Source of the DNA: Geopseudomonas aromaticivorans
Lineage (GTDB): Bacteria; Pseudomonadota; Gammaproteobacteria; Pseudomonadales; Pseudomonadaceae
Assembly: GCF_019097855.1 (NCBI RefSeq)
Contig: NZ_JAHRGL010000049.1
Span: forward strand, 1 to 64,000
DNA length: 64,000 nucleotides
Reading direction: 5' to 3'
Each line of letters opens with the position of its first letter. Position 1 is the first letter of the stretch. The position numbers and the translations under genes were made by a program. The notes below the pieces were generated by a model that was not told the origin of the DNA, searched no databases, and saw only the letters and a list, made by a program, of their open reading frames with translations. This document shows positions 31,552-39,732 of this stretch, in pieces.

Positions 31552-31603
31552 GTAGGGTGCGCCATGCGCACCCTTGGCCGGCGCAGGTGGTGCGCACAGC
31601 GCA
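31552..31603. repeat. Two GTGCGC palindromic repeat units, liuD-liuE gap
   Basis: One copy runs 31552-31573 (GTAGGGTGCGC then ATGCGCACCC). A second, inverted-looking copy follows at about 31587-31603 (GGTGCGC, then GCGCACCC). A partial GTAGGGTG is also present at 31513. They fill most of the gap between liuD and liuE. Confidence 0.65.
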
Positions 31604-31694
31604 CCCTGCAACAGGGCATGCCCGACCGCGCAGCGATTGCCCAGTACAAGCACCGCTGCATCACAGAGTCCGAACTTCGACACGGAAACCGCAG

Positions 31695-32675
31695 ATGAAG
31701 ACAACCGCCATTGCCCTGCCCCAGCACGTCCGCCTGGTCGAAGTCGGCCCGCGCGACGGCCTGCAGAACGAGCAACAGCCGATCAGCGTCGCCGACAAGG
31801 TACGCCTGGTCGACGACCTGAGCGCCGCCGGCCTGGAGTACGTCGAGGTCGGCAGCTTCGTGTCGCCCAAGTGGGTGCCGCAGATGGCCGGCTCCGCCGA
31901 GGTGTTCGAGAGAATCACCCGCAAGCGCGGCGTCACCTACGCAGCGCTGACCCCCAACCTGCAGGGCTTCGAGGCGGCGATGGCCGCTGGAGTCAAGGAG
32001 GTGGCGGTGTTCGCCGCCGCCAGCGAGGCCTTCTCGCAGAAGAACATCAACTGCTCGATCAGCGACAGCCTGCAGCGCTTCGTGCCGGTGATGGACGCCG
32101 CCCGCGAGCAGGGCATCCGCGTGCGCGGCTACGTGTCCTGCGTGCTCGGCTGCCCCTACCAGGGCGAGGTCCCGGCGCAGCAGGTCGCCGCGGTGGCCAA
32201 CGAGCTGTTCGAGATGGGCTGCTACGAGATCTCGCTGGGCGACACCATCGGCACCGGCACCGCCGGCAAGACCCGCGCGCTGTTCGAAGCGGTCGGCCGC
32301 GACATCCCGCGCGACAAGCTGGCCGGACACTTCCACGACACCTACGGCCAGGCGCTGGCGAACATCTACGCCAGCCTGCTGGAAGGCATCCACGTGTTCG
32401 ACAGCTCGGTGGCCGGCCTCGGCGGCTGCCCCTACGCCAAGGGCGCCAGCGGCAACGTCGCCAGCGAGGACGTGCTGTACCTGCTGAACGGCCTGGGCAT
32501 CCACACCGGCATCGAGCTGGACGCGCTGGTCGCCGCCGGCGAGCGCATCTGCAGCGTGCTCGACCGCGACAACGGCTCGCGGGTGGCGCGCGCGGCGCGG
32601 CTGCTGAGCCGTGGTGCGCCGTGCGCACCGACACCGAGCGCCCAAATTAGAACAACAAGCGAGGCATCCCGATGA
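31695..32675 (+). CDS. liuE: Hydroxymethylglutaryl-CoA lyase with repeat-derived C-terminus
   Basis: This is a TIM-barrel lyase of 326 residues that splits HMG-CoA into acetyl-CoA and acetoacetate. Active-site features are [10 protein letters not shown] (catalytic Arg), the metal-binding HFHDTYGQA and the active-site Cys loop [12 protein letters not shown]. The last 20 or so residues ([21 protein letters not shown]) are not family-like. They are translated from a GTGCGC palindromic repeat and the following spacer. The stop overlaps the next start (ATGA). The catalytic core appears intact. Confidence 0.93.
   Translation: MKTTAIALPQHVRLVEVGPRDGLQNEQQPISVADKVRLVDDLSAAGLEYVEVGSFVSPKWVPQMAGSAEVFERITRKRGVTYAALTPNLQGFEAAMAAGVKEVAVFAAASEAFSQKNINCSISDSLQRFVPVMDAAREQGIRVRGYVSCVLGCPYQGEVPAQQVAAVANELFEMGCYEISLGDTIGTGTAGKTRALFEAVGRDIPRDKLAGHFHDTYGQALANIYASLLEGIHVFDSSVAGLGGCPYAKGASGNVASEDVLYLLNGLGIHTGIELDALVAAGERICSVLDRDNGSRVARAARLLSRGAPCAPTPSAQIRTTSEASR
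32613..32629. repeat. GTGCGC palindrome inside the liuE 3' end
   Basis: GGTGCGC-CGT-GCGCACC lies within the reading frame of liuE just before its stop. It is the same unit as at 27062 and 31552, and appears to have replaced the original end of the gene. Confidence 0.65.
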
Positions 32676-33382
32676 ACAAGCTCTACCCCAGCGCCCACGC
32701 CGCCCTCGACGGGCTGGTGGCGGACGGCATGACCCTCGCCGTCGGCGGCTTCGGCCTGTGCGGCATTCCCGAAGCGCTGATCGCCGCCCTGCGCGATTCC
32801 GGCAAGAAGAATCTCACCGCGATCAGCAACAACGCCGGCGTTGACGGCTTCGGCCTCGGCCAGCTGCTTGCCACCCGGCAGATCCGCAAGATGATTTCCT
32901 CCTACGTCGGCGAGAACAAGGAGTTCGAACGCCAGTACCTGGCCGGCGAGCTGGAGCTGGAATTCACCCCGCAGGGCACCCTGGCCGAGAAGCTGCGCGC
33001 CGGCGGCGCCGGCATCCCGGCGTTCTACACCAAGACCGGCTACGGCACCCTGGTCGCCGAAGGCAAGGAGACCCGCCAGTTCGACGGCGAGTGGTACGTC
33101 ATGGAGCGCGCGCTGACCGCCGACGTGGCGCTGGTCAAGGCGTGGAAGGCCGACCGGGCCGGCAACCTGCTGTTCCGCAAGACCGCGCGCAACTTCAACC
33201 CGCTGGCGGCGATGGCCGGCAAGGTCTGCGTGGTCGAGGTCGAGGAACTGGTCGAGACCGGCGCGCTGGACGCCGACCAGATCCACCTGCCGGGCATCTA
33301 CGTGCAGCGCATCGTGGTCAACCCGACCCCGGAAAAACGCATCGAACAACGCACGCTTTCCAACGCAAAGGCAGGGAGCTGA
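32672..33382 (+). CDS. scoA: 3-oxoacid CoA-transferase subunit A
   Basis: This is the alpha subunit (236 residues) of a family I CoA-transferase. It contains [19 protein letters not shown] and [17 protein letters not shown], the SCOT/AtoD N-terminal motifs, and [19 protein letters not shown]. It converts the acetoacetate made by LiuE to acetoacetyl-CoA with succinyl-CoA or acetyl-CoA as donor. It overlaps liuE by 4 nt. The naming (sco, ato or dhc) depends on donor preference, which the sequence does not show. Confidence 0.92.
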   Translation: MNKLYPSAHAALDGLVADGMTLAVGGFGLCGIPEALIAALRDSGKKNLTAISNNAGVDGFGLGQLLATRQIRKMISSYVGENKEFERQYLAGELELEFTPQGTLAEKLRAGGAGIPAFYTKTGYGTLVAEGKETRQFDGEWYVMERALTADVALVKAWKADRAGNLLFRKTARNFNPLAAMAGKVCVVEVEELVETGALDADQIHLPGIYVQRIVVNPTPEKRIEQRTLSNAKAGS

Positions 33383-33385
33383 ATC

Positions 33386-34015
33386 ATGGCCTGGACCCGT
33401 GAACAGATGGCGCAGCGCGCTGCCGCCGAGCTGCAGGACGGCTTCTACGTCAACCTCGGCATCGGCCTGCCGACCCTGGTGGCCAACTACATCCCCGCCG
33501 GGATGGACGTCTGGCTGCAGAGCGAGAACGGCCTGCTCGGCATCGGCCCGTTCCCCAGCGAGGAGCAGGTCGACCCGGACCTGATCAACGCCGGCAAGCA
33601 GACCATCACCACCCTGCCCGGCAGTTGCTTCTTCGACAGCGCGGCGAGCTTCGCGATGATCCGCGGCGGCCACGTCAACCTGTCGATCCTCGGCGCCATG
33701 CAGGTGTCGGCCCAGGGCGACCTGGCCAACTGGATGATCCCCGGCAAGATGGTCAAGGGCATGGGCGGGGCGATGGACCTGGTCGCCGGGGTCAAGCGCG
33801 TGGTGGTGCTGATGGAGCACACCGCCAAGGGCGGCGCGCACAAGATCCTCGAGCGCTGCGACCTGCCGCTGACCGGCGTCGGCGTGGTCGACCGGATCAT
33901 CACCGACCTGGCCGTGCTGGATGTCAGCGAACAGGGCCTCACGCTGGTCGAACTGGCCGAGGGCGTCAGCTTCGCCGACCTGCAGCAGGCCACCGGCTGC
34001 CCGATCCGGCGCTGA
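33386..34015 (+). CDS. scoB: 3-oxoacid CoA-transferase subunit B
   Basis: This is the beta subunit (209 residues) carrying the catalytic glutamate in SENGLLGIG, with [13 protein letters not shown] at the N-terminus and [19 protein letters not shown] further on. It is preceded by GGGAG and lies 3 nt after the A subunit. It completes the leucine-to-acetoacetyl-CoA route. A strong hairpin follows, ending the structural-gene operon. Confidence 0.93.
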   Translation: MAWTREQMAQRAAAELQDGFYVNLGIGLPTLVANYIPAGMDVWLQSENGLLGIGPFPSEEQVDPDLINAGKQTITTLPGSCFFDSAASFAMIRGGHVNLSILGAMQVSAQGDLANWMIPGKMVKGMGGAMDLVAGVKRVVVLMEHTAKGGAHKILERCDLPLTGVGVVDRIITDLAVLDVSEQGLTLVELAEGVSFADLQQATGCPIRR

Positions 34016-34080
34016 ACGCCGCCGGTGCAGCAGCGGCGGCGACAGTGTAGCCTTGCGCAGCGAACGCCCCTGACTGCCAC

Positions 34081-34108
34081 ACGCCCGGCGCCCTTCAGCG
34101 CCGGGCGT
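34081..34108 (+). terminator. Hairpin terminator after the CoA-transferase genes
   Basis: This is a perfect 11-bp stem, ACGCCCGGCGC / GCGCCGGGCGT, with loop CCTTCA, 66 nt after the stop and before liuR. There is no long U-tract. It separates the catabolic operon from its regulator. Confidence 0.65.
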
Positions 34109-34134
34109 GAATGCCGACGAATCCGGAATCTCCC

Positions 34135-34536
34135 ATGGCGAAACAGACCTACAGCATCTCCGACCTGGCCCAAGAGCTGGACGTAACCACGCGCACCATC
34201 CGCTTCTACGAGGAGCAGGGCATGCTTGCCCCGACCCGCCGCGGCCAGGAGCGGATCTACAGCCCCAAGGACCGCGTGGCCCTCAAGCTGATCGTGCGCG
34301 GCAAGCGCCTCGGCCTGTCGCTGGCCGAGTGCAAGACCCTGATCGAACTGTACGACCCCAAGACCGGCAACCAGAAGCAGCTCAACATCATGCTCGGCAT
34401 GATCGCCGAGCGGCGCCAGCAGCTGGAGCAGCAGCTGCTGGACATCCAGCAGATGCAGCTGGAACTGGATAGCGCCGAGGAACGCTGCCGCGCGGCGCTG
34501 GCGGAAACCGTCGGCAAGGCGGCCGCGGCCAAGTAA
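34135..34536 (+). CDS. liuR: MerR family regulator LiuR
   Basis: This is a regulator of 133 residues. The N-terminal MerR winged helix is YSISDLAQELDVTTRTIRFYEEQG, followed by GLSLAECKTLIELYD and a coiled coil (ERRQQLEQQLLDIQQMQLE) for dimerisation. There are no metal-binding cysteines, which fits the acyl-CoA-responsive LiuR group. In P. aeruginosa liuR heads the cluster; here it lies at the end. The palindrome at 25673 is its likely operator. The ATG at 34135 has only a weak ribosome-binding site. Confidence 0.92.
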   Translation: MAKQTYSISDLAQELDVTTRTIRFYEEQGMLAPTRRGQERIYSPKDRVALKLIVRGKRLGLSLAECKTLIELYDPKTGNQKQLNIMLGMIAERRQQLEQQLLDIQQMQLELDSAEERCRAALAETVGKAAAAK

Positions 34537-34592
34537 TTCCCCGCGCCATGGAGCGGCGCCCTGCACCCGCCAACCGTTCAGGAGCTACCCCG

Positions 34593-34973
34593 ATGACCGA
34601 CAGCCACGAGCTGGGCCTCAAGACCCGCCGCGAAGTGATGGGCGACGCCTTCGTCGACCGCGCCCTGGGCAACGCCACCGAGTTCACCGCGCCGCTGCAG
34701 GAGTTCGTCAACGCCCATGCCTGGGGCGCCGTGTGGACCCGCGAGGGCCTGCCGCGCAAGACCCGCAGCCTGATCACCCTGGCCGCCCTCACCGCGCTGA
34801 AATGCCCGCAGGAACTCAAGGGCCATGTGCGCGGCGCGCTGAACAACGGCTGCACGGTCGAGGAGATCCGCGAGGCGCTGCTGCACTGCGCGGTGTACGC
34901 CGGCGTGCCGGCGGCCATGGAGGCGTTCCGCGCCGCCCAGGAAGTGATCGACAGCTACCAGGCCGACAGCTGA
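34593..34973 (+). CDS. Carboxymuconolactone decarboxylase family protein, PcaC-like
   Basis: The protein has 126 residues from ATG 34593 with AGGAG 9 nt upstream. It aligns along its length with PcaC: KTRREVMGDAFVDRAL, HAWGAVWTREGLPRKTRSLITLA and ALLHCAVYAGVPAAMEAF. No other protocatechuate-pathway gene lies in the window, so true 4-carboxymuconolactone decarboxylase activity is uncertain. It could be a PcaC paralogue or an AhpD-like redox protein linked to liuR. Confidence 0.88.
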   Translation: MTDSHELGLKTRREVMGDAFVDRALGNATEFTAPLQEFVNAHAWGAVWTREGLPRKTRSLITLAALTALKCPQELKGHVRGALNNGCTVEEIREALLHCAVYAGVPAAMEAFRAAQEVIDSYQADS

Positions 34974-34982
34974 CGCGGCCAC

Positions 34983-35004
34983 GCCAGCCCCGCACGGGGC
35001 TGGC
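34983..35004 (+). terminator. Hairpin terminator after the PcaC-like gene
   Basis: GCCAGCCCCG (34983-34992) and CGGGGCTGGC (34995-35004) form a compact GC-rich hairpin 10 nt after the stop codon. No U-tract follows. Confidence 0.6.
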
Positions 35005-35136
35005 GACAGGTCGCGCCGGCCTGTCGATCCGGGCGGCGGCGCCGACACAAAGTTTTACATCGGCACACGGAGATTTCTGCTTTGCGCCGTGGTCCTACTG
35101 AATGACCGGCAATACCGGCCTTCAGGAGACCCGTTG

Positions 35137-35433
35137 ATGCTTTTGCGTATTTCCCTTGCTATCGCCCTGCTCGCCGGTCTGGCGCTGTTCATTCAAGCGC
35201 CGGCCCAGGCCTCCGACCGCGATGGCTACTACTACGGCCACGACCGCCGCGCCGAGCTGTATCAGGCGCCGATGCGCAACGAGCGCCCACGCTACTACCG
35301 CCCGGCACCGGTCTACTACGCCGCGCCCCGGTACCGCCACGAGCGCTACCGCGATGACCGCTACCGCCATGAGTATCGGCATCACCACCACCGTCACCAC
35401 CGCGACTACGGCTATCGCGACCGCCGCTGGTAA
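35137..35433 (+). CDS. Small secreted His/Tyr/Arg-rich protein
   Basis: The protein has 98 residues from ATG 35137, preceded by AGGAG. A signal peptide (about 1-26, ending AQAS) is followed by a mature part almost entirely of Tyr, Arg, His, Asp and Pro, ending in the histidine cluster EYRHHHHRHHRDYGYRDRRW. No family was recognised. The composition suggests metal or polyanion binding in the periplasm or envelope; this is inference. It stands alone. Confidence 0.75.
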   Translation: MLLRISLAIALLAGLALFIQAPAQASDRDGYYYGHDRRAELYQAPMRNERPRYYRPAPVYYAAPRYRHERYRDDRYRHEYRHHHHRHHRDYGYRDRRW

Positions 35434-35538
35434 GCGCCGCCAGGACGCAACCACGCAAGAGCCGCGTCCCCGGCAACGGGGGCGCACGCCAGCCCTGCCG
35501 GTGCTCCGCGCCGGCGAACAGATCGAACGACTCGCCAC

Positions 35539-36066
35539 TCACTGCTGTGCTTCGCGCTCCAGCAACGCGCGCTTGCGCGCCACGCCCCAGCGGTAGCCGG
35601 ACAGGCCGCCGTCGCTGCGCAGCACGCGATGGCAGGGAATCGCCACCGCCAGCGCATTGGCCGCGCAGGCGCCGGCCACCGCGCGCACCGCCCGGGGCGC
35701 GCCGATGCGCACGGCCAGTTCGGCATAGCTGAGCGTGCTGCCCGCCGGGATTTCCCGCAGCGCCTGCCAGACGCGCTGCTGAAAGGCGGTGCCGCGCAGG
35801 TCGAGCGGCAGATCGAGGCCGCGCTGCGGCGCCTCGACGAACGCCACCACCTGCGCCAGCAGCGCCGCCAGGCCGGCCTGGTCCTCGCGCCGCTCGCTGC
35901 GCGGGAAGCGCGCCTGCAGCTCGTCCGCCAGGGCGGCAGCCTCGTCGCCGAGGAGGATCGCGCACAGGCCGCGCTCGCTCTGCGCCACCAGCAGCGCGCC
36001 CAGGGCGCAGTGGCCGCTGGCGAAACGGATGACGGCGGTCGGTTGGCGAGGGCTGGCGGTGTGCAT
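35539..36066 (-). CDS. ogt: Methylated-DNA--protein-cysteine methyltransferase
   Basis: This is a suicide repair protein of 175 residues that moves alkyl groups from O6-alkylguanine to its own cysteine. The active site is IPCHRVLRSDGGLSGYRWG, and GTAFQQRVWQALREIPAGSTLSY is the usual DNA-binding helix region. It lacks the N-terminal Ada domain, so it is an Ogt-type enzyme. AGGA lies 8 nt upstream of the ATG. It is divergent from an AlkA-like glycosylase gene 92 bp away. Confidence 0.93.
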   Translation of the reverse strand: MHTASPRQPTAVIRFASGHCALGALLVAQSERGLCAILLGDEAAALADELQARFPRSERREDQAGLAALLAQVVAFVEAPQRGLDLPLDLRGTAFQQRVWQALREIPAGSTLSYAELAVRIGAPRAVRAVAGACAANALAVAIPCHRVLRSDGGLSGYRWGVARKRALLEREAQQ

Positions 36067-36158
36067 TGGACGTTCCTTTCGCGGCAGCAGTGGACGAAGA
36101 TGACTGTACCCGCCGCGCTGCCGCGGCGCACCCTGCTCCCGCCTGACGGACCACGCCG

Positions 36159-36779
36159 ATGCCGAGCCCCGACTACCACGCCGCCAGCGCCCACCTGGCG
36201 GCCATCGACGCCGACTGGGCGCGCCTGGTCGCCCAGGTCGGCCCCTGCACCCTCGCCGCCGAGACGACCGGCGAACCCTACGCGGCGCTGGTGCGCGCGG
36301 TGGCCTACCAGCAGCTGCACGGCCGCGCCGCCGAGGCCATACTCGGGCGCCTGCTCGCGCTCTATCCGGACAGCACCTTTCCGACGCCCGAACACCTGCT
36401 GGCCACCGACTTTGCGCGCCTGCGCGCCTGCGGCCTGTCTGCGCGCAAGATCGAGACCATTCAGGGCCTCGCCGCGGGCGCGCTGAGCGGCCTGGTGCCG
36501 AGCCGCGCCGCCGCCGCGGGCATGGACGACGAGGCGCTGATCCAGCGCCTGGTCAGCCTGCGCGGCATCGGCCGCTGGACCGTGGAGATGCTGCTGATCT
36601 TCAGCCTCGGGCGCCTGGACGTCCTGCCGGCCGACGACTTCGGCGTGCGCAACGGCTACCGCCGGCTCAAGCGCCTCGACGCCCTGCCCACGCCTCGCGA
36701 GGTCGCGCGCGCGGGGCTGCCCTGGAGCCCCTGGCGCAGCGTGGCGGCCTGGTACCTGTGGCGGGTGCCGGCCGCGTGA
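36159..36779 (+). CDS. DNA-3-methyladenine glycosylase, AlkA-like HhH-GPD
   Basis: This is a glycosylase of 206 residues lacking the N-terminal AlkA domain. The helix-hairpin-helix LVSLRGIGRWTVEMLLIFSLGRLDVLPADDFGV carries the GPD motif with the catalytic Asp in PADD. It removes alkylated purines in base-excision repair. It is divergent from ogt, making a two-gene alkylation-repair locus without an ada regulator nearby. Confidence 0.92.
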   Translation: MPSPDYHAASAHLAAIDADWARLVAQVGPCTLAAETTGEPYAALVRAVAYQQLHGRAAEAILGRLLALYPDSTFPTPEHLLATDFARLRACGLSARKIETIQGLAAGALSGLVPSRAAAAGMDDEALIQRLVSLRGIGRWTVEMLLIFSLGRLDVLPADDFGVRNGYRRLKRLDALPTPREVARAGLPWSPWRSVAAWYLWRVPAA

Positions 36780-36836
36780 CGGCGATGGACGGCTGCCGCT
36801 AGACTCGAGGCCCCTTCAGCCACCGAGCACCGCTCC

Positions 36837-37280
36837 ATGGCACGCCTGCAGCTTGAATTGCCCGAAGACGGCTTTTGCTATGCCACCCGCCTGCACGTGC
36901 GCAGCACCGACATCAACTCCGGCCACCACCTCGGCAACGATGCGCTGATCTCGATGCTCTCCGAAGCACGCTCGCGCTTCCTGTTCGCCCACGGCATCGA
37001 CGACAACCAGGGCGGCAGCCTCGGCGTGATCGTCACCGACCTGGCCACCCTGTACAAAGCCGAGGCCCGCGCCCGCGACGAGCTGCTGTTCGAGCTCGGC
37101 GTGACGGACCTCAACAAGTACGGCGGCGACGTCATCTTCCGCGTCAGCCGCCCGGCCGACGGCACCCTGATCGCCCTGGCCAAGACCGGTTTCGTGTTCT
37201 TCGACTACCGGGCCGGCAAGGTGGCGCCGATGCCCGCCGAGTTCCGCGCGCACTTCCCGCACGCCGCGCAGAGCTGCTAG
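36837..37280 (+). CDS. Thioesterase (hotdog fold) family protein
   Basis: The protein has 147 residues of the 4HBT/YbgC-type hotdog superfamily: RLHVRSTDINSGHHLGNDALISMLSEARSRFLF holds the usual Asp/His region, and TDLATLYKAEARARDELLFELGV the second strand pair. It probably hydrolyses acyl-CoA; the substrate is not evident. It is not co-directional with a pathway operon, starting 57 nt after the glycosylase. Confidence 0.87.
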   Translation: MARLQLELPEDGFCYATRLHVRSTDINSGHHLGNDALISMLSEARSRFLFAHGIDDNQGGSLGVIVTDLATLYKAEARARDELLFELGVTDLNKYGGDVIFRVSRPADGTLIALAKTGFVFFDYRAGKVAPMPAEFRAHFPHAAQSC

Positions 37281-37317
37281 CCCGGCCCCGGCGCGCGCGG
37301 CAGCAGCCGAGGCAGTC

Positions 37318-37412
37318 CTCAGAAGAGCCGGCAATCAGCAACGCCGGCGATACTCCCTATGGGTCCATGGCCCGGGGTCGGGCACGGTCGGCGGCTGGCT
37401 AGACTGTCATCC
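37318..37412. repeat. Direct repeat copy 1 upstream of the TM/Pro-rich protein gene
   Basis: This segment begins CTCAGAAG and GCCGGCAATCAGC, and carries GGCTGGCTAGACT 75 nt later. A second segment exactly 1000 bp downstream (38318-38412) has the same blocks at identical spacing, with a diverged middle. Each precedes a gene for an exported or membrane-anchored protein. Confidence 0.6.
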
Positions 37413-37546
37413 AGGCGGTACGCCCAATCGCGCCACCCGAGCAGACGGCCTGTGCCTGGCGCCGCTGACCGCCGCCCCAACCACAGCCGCGCCGCCTGGC
37501 GGGTAGCGTAGCCGCGGCTGTCACTTCCCGCCCGCGAGGGATGACC

Positions 37547-38308
37547 ATGGACAGCCCCAGCGCCAGCCCCCCCGCGGCCCGCCGCCCCAATCGATCAGCG
37601 CGAGGTCGCAGCACCTCGACGCGCCTGCTCATCCTGCTCGGCGTGCTGGCCGGCCTCGCCCTGGCCCTGACCCTGGTGGTGCAGCAGGACCTGCTGGGCC
37701 GGCGGCCGCCACCAGCGCCACAACCGGTGCCGAGCGTGGCCGTGCCCAGCCCCGCGCCAGCGGAAGTGGCGCCGCCGGCCCCGGTCGCGGCAAAGCCCAA
37801 GGCCGCCGCGCCAAAGCCGCACAAGCCGCCCGTCGAGCGGGAGCTGGCGCAGTGCCTGCCACGCAGCGGCGTGCTCGACAATCGGGTGGCGCGCTGCCGC
37901 TTCGGCACCGCGGACGGCGCCCCGGCCGAAGCCGCCCGCAGCGGGCCGGCCAAGGGCATGGTTTCCGCCGAGTACCTCGCCCGCTATCGCGCCGAGCGCG
38001 AAAATCCGCCGCCGGCCGCCGCCGACGGCCGCCTCGAGCGCACCAGCCAGCCGATCCAGCACAGCGACGGCAAGAACTACCTGGCCGAATGGAGCGTGCG
38101 CGACAACCAAATCGACCACGCCAGCGTCTGCGGCAACTACCTGCAGAACTCCATCGAACACCGCGAATGCCGCAAGGCGGCCAAGGCGTGGTATCGGCAG
38201 GAATGCCGACGCTGGGAGCAGCGCCAGGACCCCGAGCGCGCGGAGCGGGCCCAGCGCATGCGCGAGCGCTATTGCAGCGCGGCCGCCAGCTTCCGGCCGG
38301 CAGGCTGA
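37547..38308 (+). CDS. Membrane-anchored Pro/Ala-rich protein of unknown function
   Basis: The protein has 253 residues. ATG 37547 is preferred to 37541 because GAGGG is 6 nt upstream of it. One transmembrane helix near residues 25-46 (LLILLGVLAGLALALTLVV) is followed by a Pro/Ala/Lys-rich linker to about 105. The putative periplasmic domain has several cysteines (CLPRSGVLDNRVARCRF, VCGNYLQNSIEHREC, QECRRW, YCSAAA) that could form disulfides. No family was recognised. A very strong hairpin overlaps the stop. Confidence 0.75.
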   Translation: MDSPSASPPAARRPNRSARGRSTSTRLLILLGVLAGLALALTLVVQQDLLGRRPPPAPQPVPSVAVPSPAPAEVAPPAPVAAKPKAAAPKPHKPPVERELAQCLPRSGVLDNRVARCRFGTADGAPAEAARSGPAKGMVSAEYLARYRAERENPPPAAADGRLERTSQPIQHSDGKNYLAEWSVRDNQIDHASVCGNYLQNSIEHRECRKAAKAWYRQECRRWEQRQDPERAERAQRMRERYCSAAASFRPAG

Positions 38309-38339
38309 TTGCCGGCGCTCAGAAGCGCCGGCAATCAGC
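38304..38339 (+). terminator. Strong hairpin terminator overlapping the stop codon
   Basis: GCTGATTGCCGGCGC (38304-38318) pairs perfectly over 15 bp with GCGCCGGCAATCAGC (38325-38339), loop TCAGAA. The stop codon TGA (38306-38308) lies in the stem. The right arm is the start of direct repeat copy 2. Confidence 0.7.
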
Positions 38340-38412
38340 GCCGCCGCCGCTACTTCATATCAGTCGAACGCCGGCCCCTTGCGCCGCACACGGGCTGGCT
38401 AGACTTTCAGCG
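38318..38412. repeat. Direct repeat copy 2 upstream of the first DUF2790 gene
   Basis: This is the partner of the repeat at 37318, with conserved end blocks CTCAGAAG, GCCGGCAATCAGC and GGCTGGCTAGACT at identical spacing. The TAGACT may act as a -10 element. Confidence 0.6.
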
Positions 38413-38493
38413 AGACGTCACGAACCAGGCTGCACACGGGAAAGTCAGCTTGATCTGGGTAGGGAGGCTTTCTGTCGGACTACCGAGGTACCT

Positions 38494-38760
38494 ATGAACT
38501 GCAAATATCTTCTGCTGCCACTGACGGTCTGCTCCGCCCTGGCCATGGCCGGCGAAGCGCAGGTACAGAACTACGTCTACGGCATGCCGCTGGATATCAA
38601 CAAGGTCGTCAGCATCAGCGAGCCGGAGGCGGTCTGCGGGGTGGTCACCGCGCAGATGACCTACGAGGACTCCCAGGGCGTCCAGCGCGAGCTCGACTAC
38701 CAGAAGTGGAGCAACGGCTGTGGCATCTTCGACGACGGCGGCCTGGGCATGGGCTATTGA
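38494..38760 (+). CDS. DUF2790 family exported small protein (copy 1)
   Basis: The protein has 88 residues with a signal peptide (about 1-19, ending AMAGEA) and the DUF2790 core: YVYGMPLDINKVVSI, CGVVTAQMTYEDSQG, ELDYQKWSNGCG. Two cysteines could pair. The family is largely confined to Pseudomonas and relatives and has no established function. A paralogue lies at 41661-41933, on the other side of the arsA/CDF genes. Confidence 0.88.
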   Translation: MNCKYLLLPLTVCSALAMAGEAQVQNYVYGMPLDINKVVSISEPEAVCGVVTAQMTYEDSQGVQRELDYQKWSNGCGIFDDGGLGMGY

Positions 38761-38841
38761 TCGCCAGGCGCAACGGCCACCCGCACCGCACGCGCGGCCA
38801 GGGTGGCCAGCGCCCCGGGTTATCCCGCCCCCGGTCCCGCC

Positions 38842-39732
38842 TCAGCCCTGCAGCGCGAGGATGCGCCGCGCGCCGTTGAGCACCAGCAGACCGACCACGC
38901 TGCCGATCAGCAGGTCGGGCCACGCCGAGCCGCTCCAGGCCACCAGCGCCCCGGCCACGATCACTCCGAGGTTGGCCAGCACGTCGTTGGCCGAGAAGAT
39001 CCAGCTGGCGCGCATGTGGGCGCCGCCGTCGCGATGCCCCGAAATCAGCCACAGGCAGGCGACGTTGGCGAGCAGCGCCAGCAGGCCGATGGCCATCATC
39101 GACAGCGACTGCGGCTCGCTGCCGTAGACGAAGCGCCGCCCCACCTCCACCAGCGCGCCGAGGGCGAGGATCAGCTGCAGCACCCCGGCAAAGCGCGCGG
39201 CAGCGACCTGGCGCGCCACGCTGCGCCCCACCGCGAGCAGCGCCACGCCGTACACCGCGGCGTCGGCGAACATGTCCAGCGAGTCGGCGATCAGCCCGGT
39301 GGACTGCGCCAGCCAGCCGCTGCCCAGCTCGACCGCGAACATCAGCGCGTTGATCGCCAGCAACCACCTGAGCACGCTGGCCTGCCGACTGCTCTGCGCG
39401 GCGGCGCGGCGCTGTTGCTGTTCGAGCACGGCGCCATCCACCGCCTCGCTGGCCTCCAGGCGCGCGCCCAGGCCGAGGCTTTCCAGCCGCGCGCTGATCG
39501 GCGCTACGGCGCCGGCATGCACCACCTGCAGGCGCCGCGCGGGCAGGTCGAAGACCAGCGCGGTCACCTCCGGCAGCGGCTCGAGGGCCAGGCGCACCAT
39601 GCGCTCCTCGGCGGCGCAGTCCATCTTCGCCACCACGAAATGACTGACCTGGCCGCCCGCACCGGCCGCCACCCGCGGGCTTTCCGGCGGTACGCCGGCG
39701 CTGCAGCCGCAGTTGCCCTGGCACTCAGCCAT
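38842..39732 (-). CDS. CDF family cation transporter with N-terminal Cys-rich/HMA-like domain
   Basis: The protein has 296 residues from ATG 39732, which overlaps the arsA stop by 8 nt. The N-terminus has CQGNCGC and a metal-binding-like domain (about 30-95) with VAKMDCAAEERMV. The membrane part has about six helices. The TM2 metal site is DSLDMFADA and the TM5 site SANDVLANLG, consistent with a cation diffusion facilitator. It probably exports a divalent or soft metal. Coupling to arsA is unusual. Confidence 0.87.
   Translation of the reverse strand: MAECQGNCGCSAGVPPESPRVAAGAGGQVSHFVVAKMDCAAEERMVRLALEPLPEVTALVFDLPARRLQVVHAGAVAPISARLESLGLGARLEASEAVDGAVLEQQQRRAAAQSSRQASVLRWLLAINALMFAVELGSGWLAQSTGLIADSLDMFADAAVYGVALLAVGRSVARQVAAARFAGVLQLILALGALVEVGRRFVYGSEPQSLSMMAIGLLALLANVACLWLISGHRDGGAHMRASWIFSANDVLANLGVIVAGALVAWSGSAWPDLLIGSVVGLLVLNGARRILALQG

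Noticed and set aside
34593-34973. A protocatechuate (pca) pathway locus
   Set aside because: Only a PcaC-like protein is present. No other pca gene is found, so the pathway cannot be claimed.
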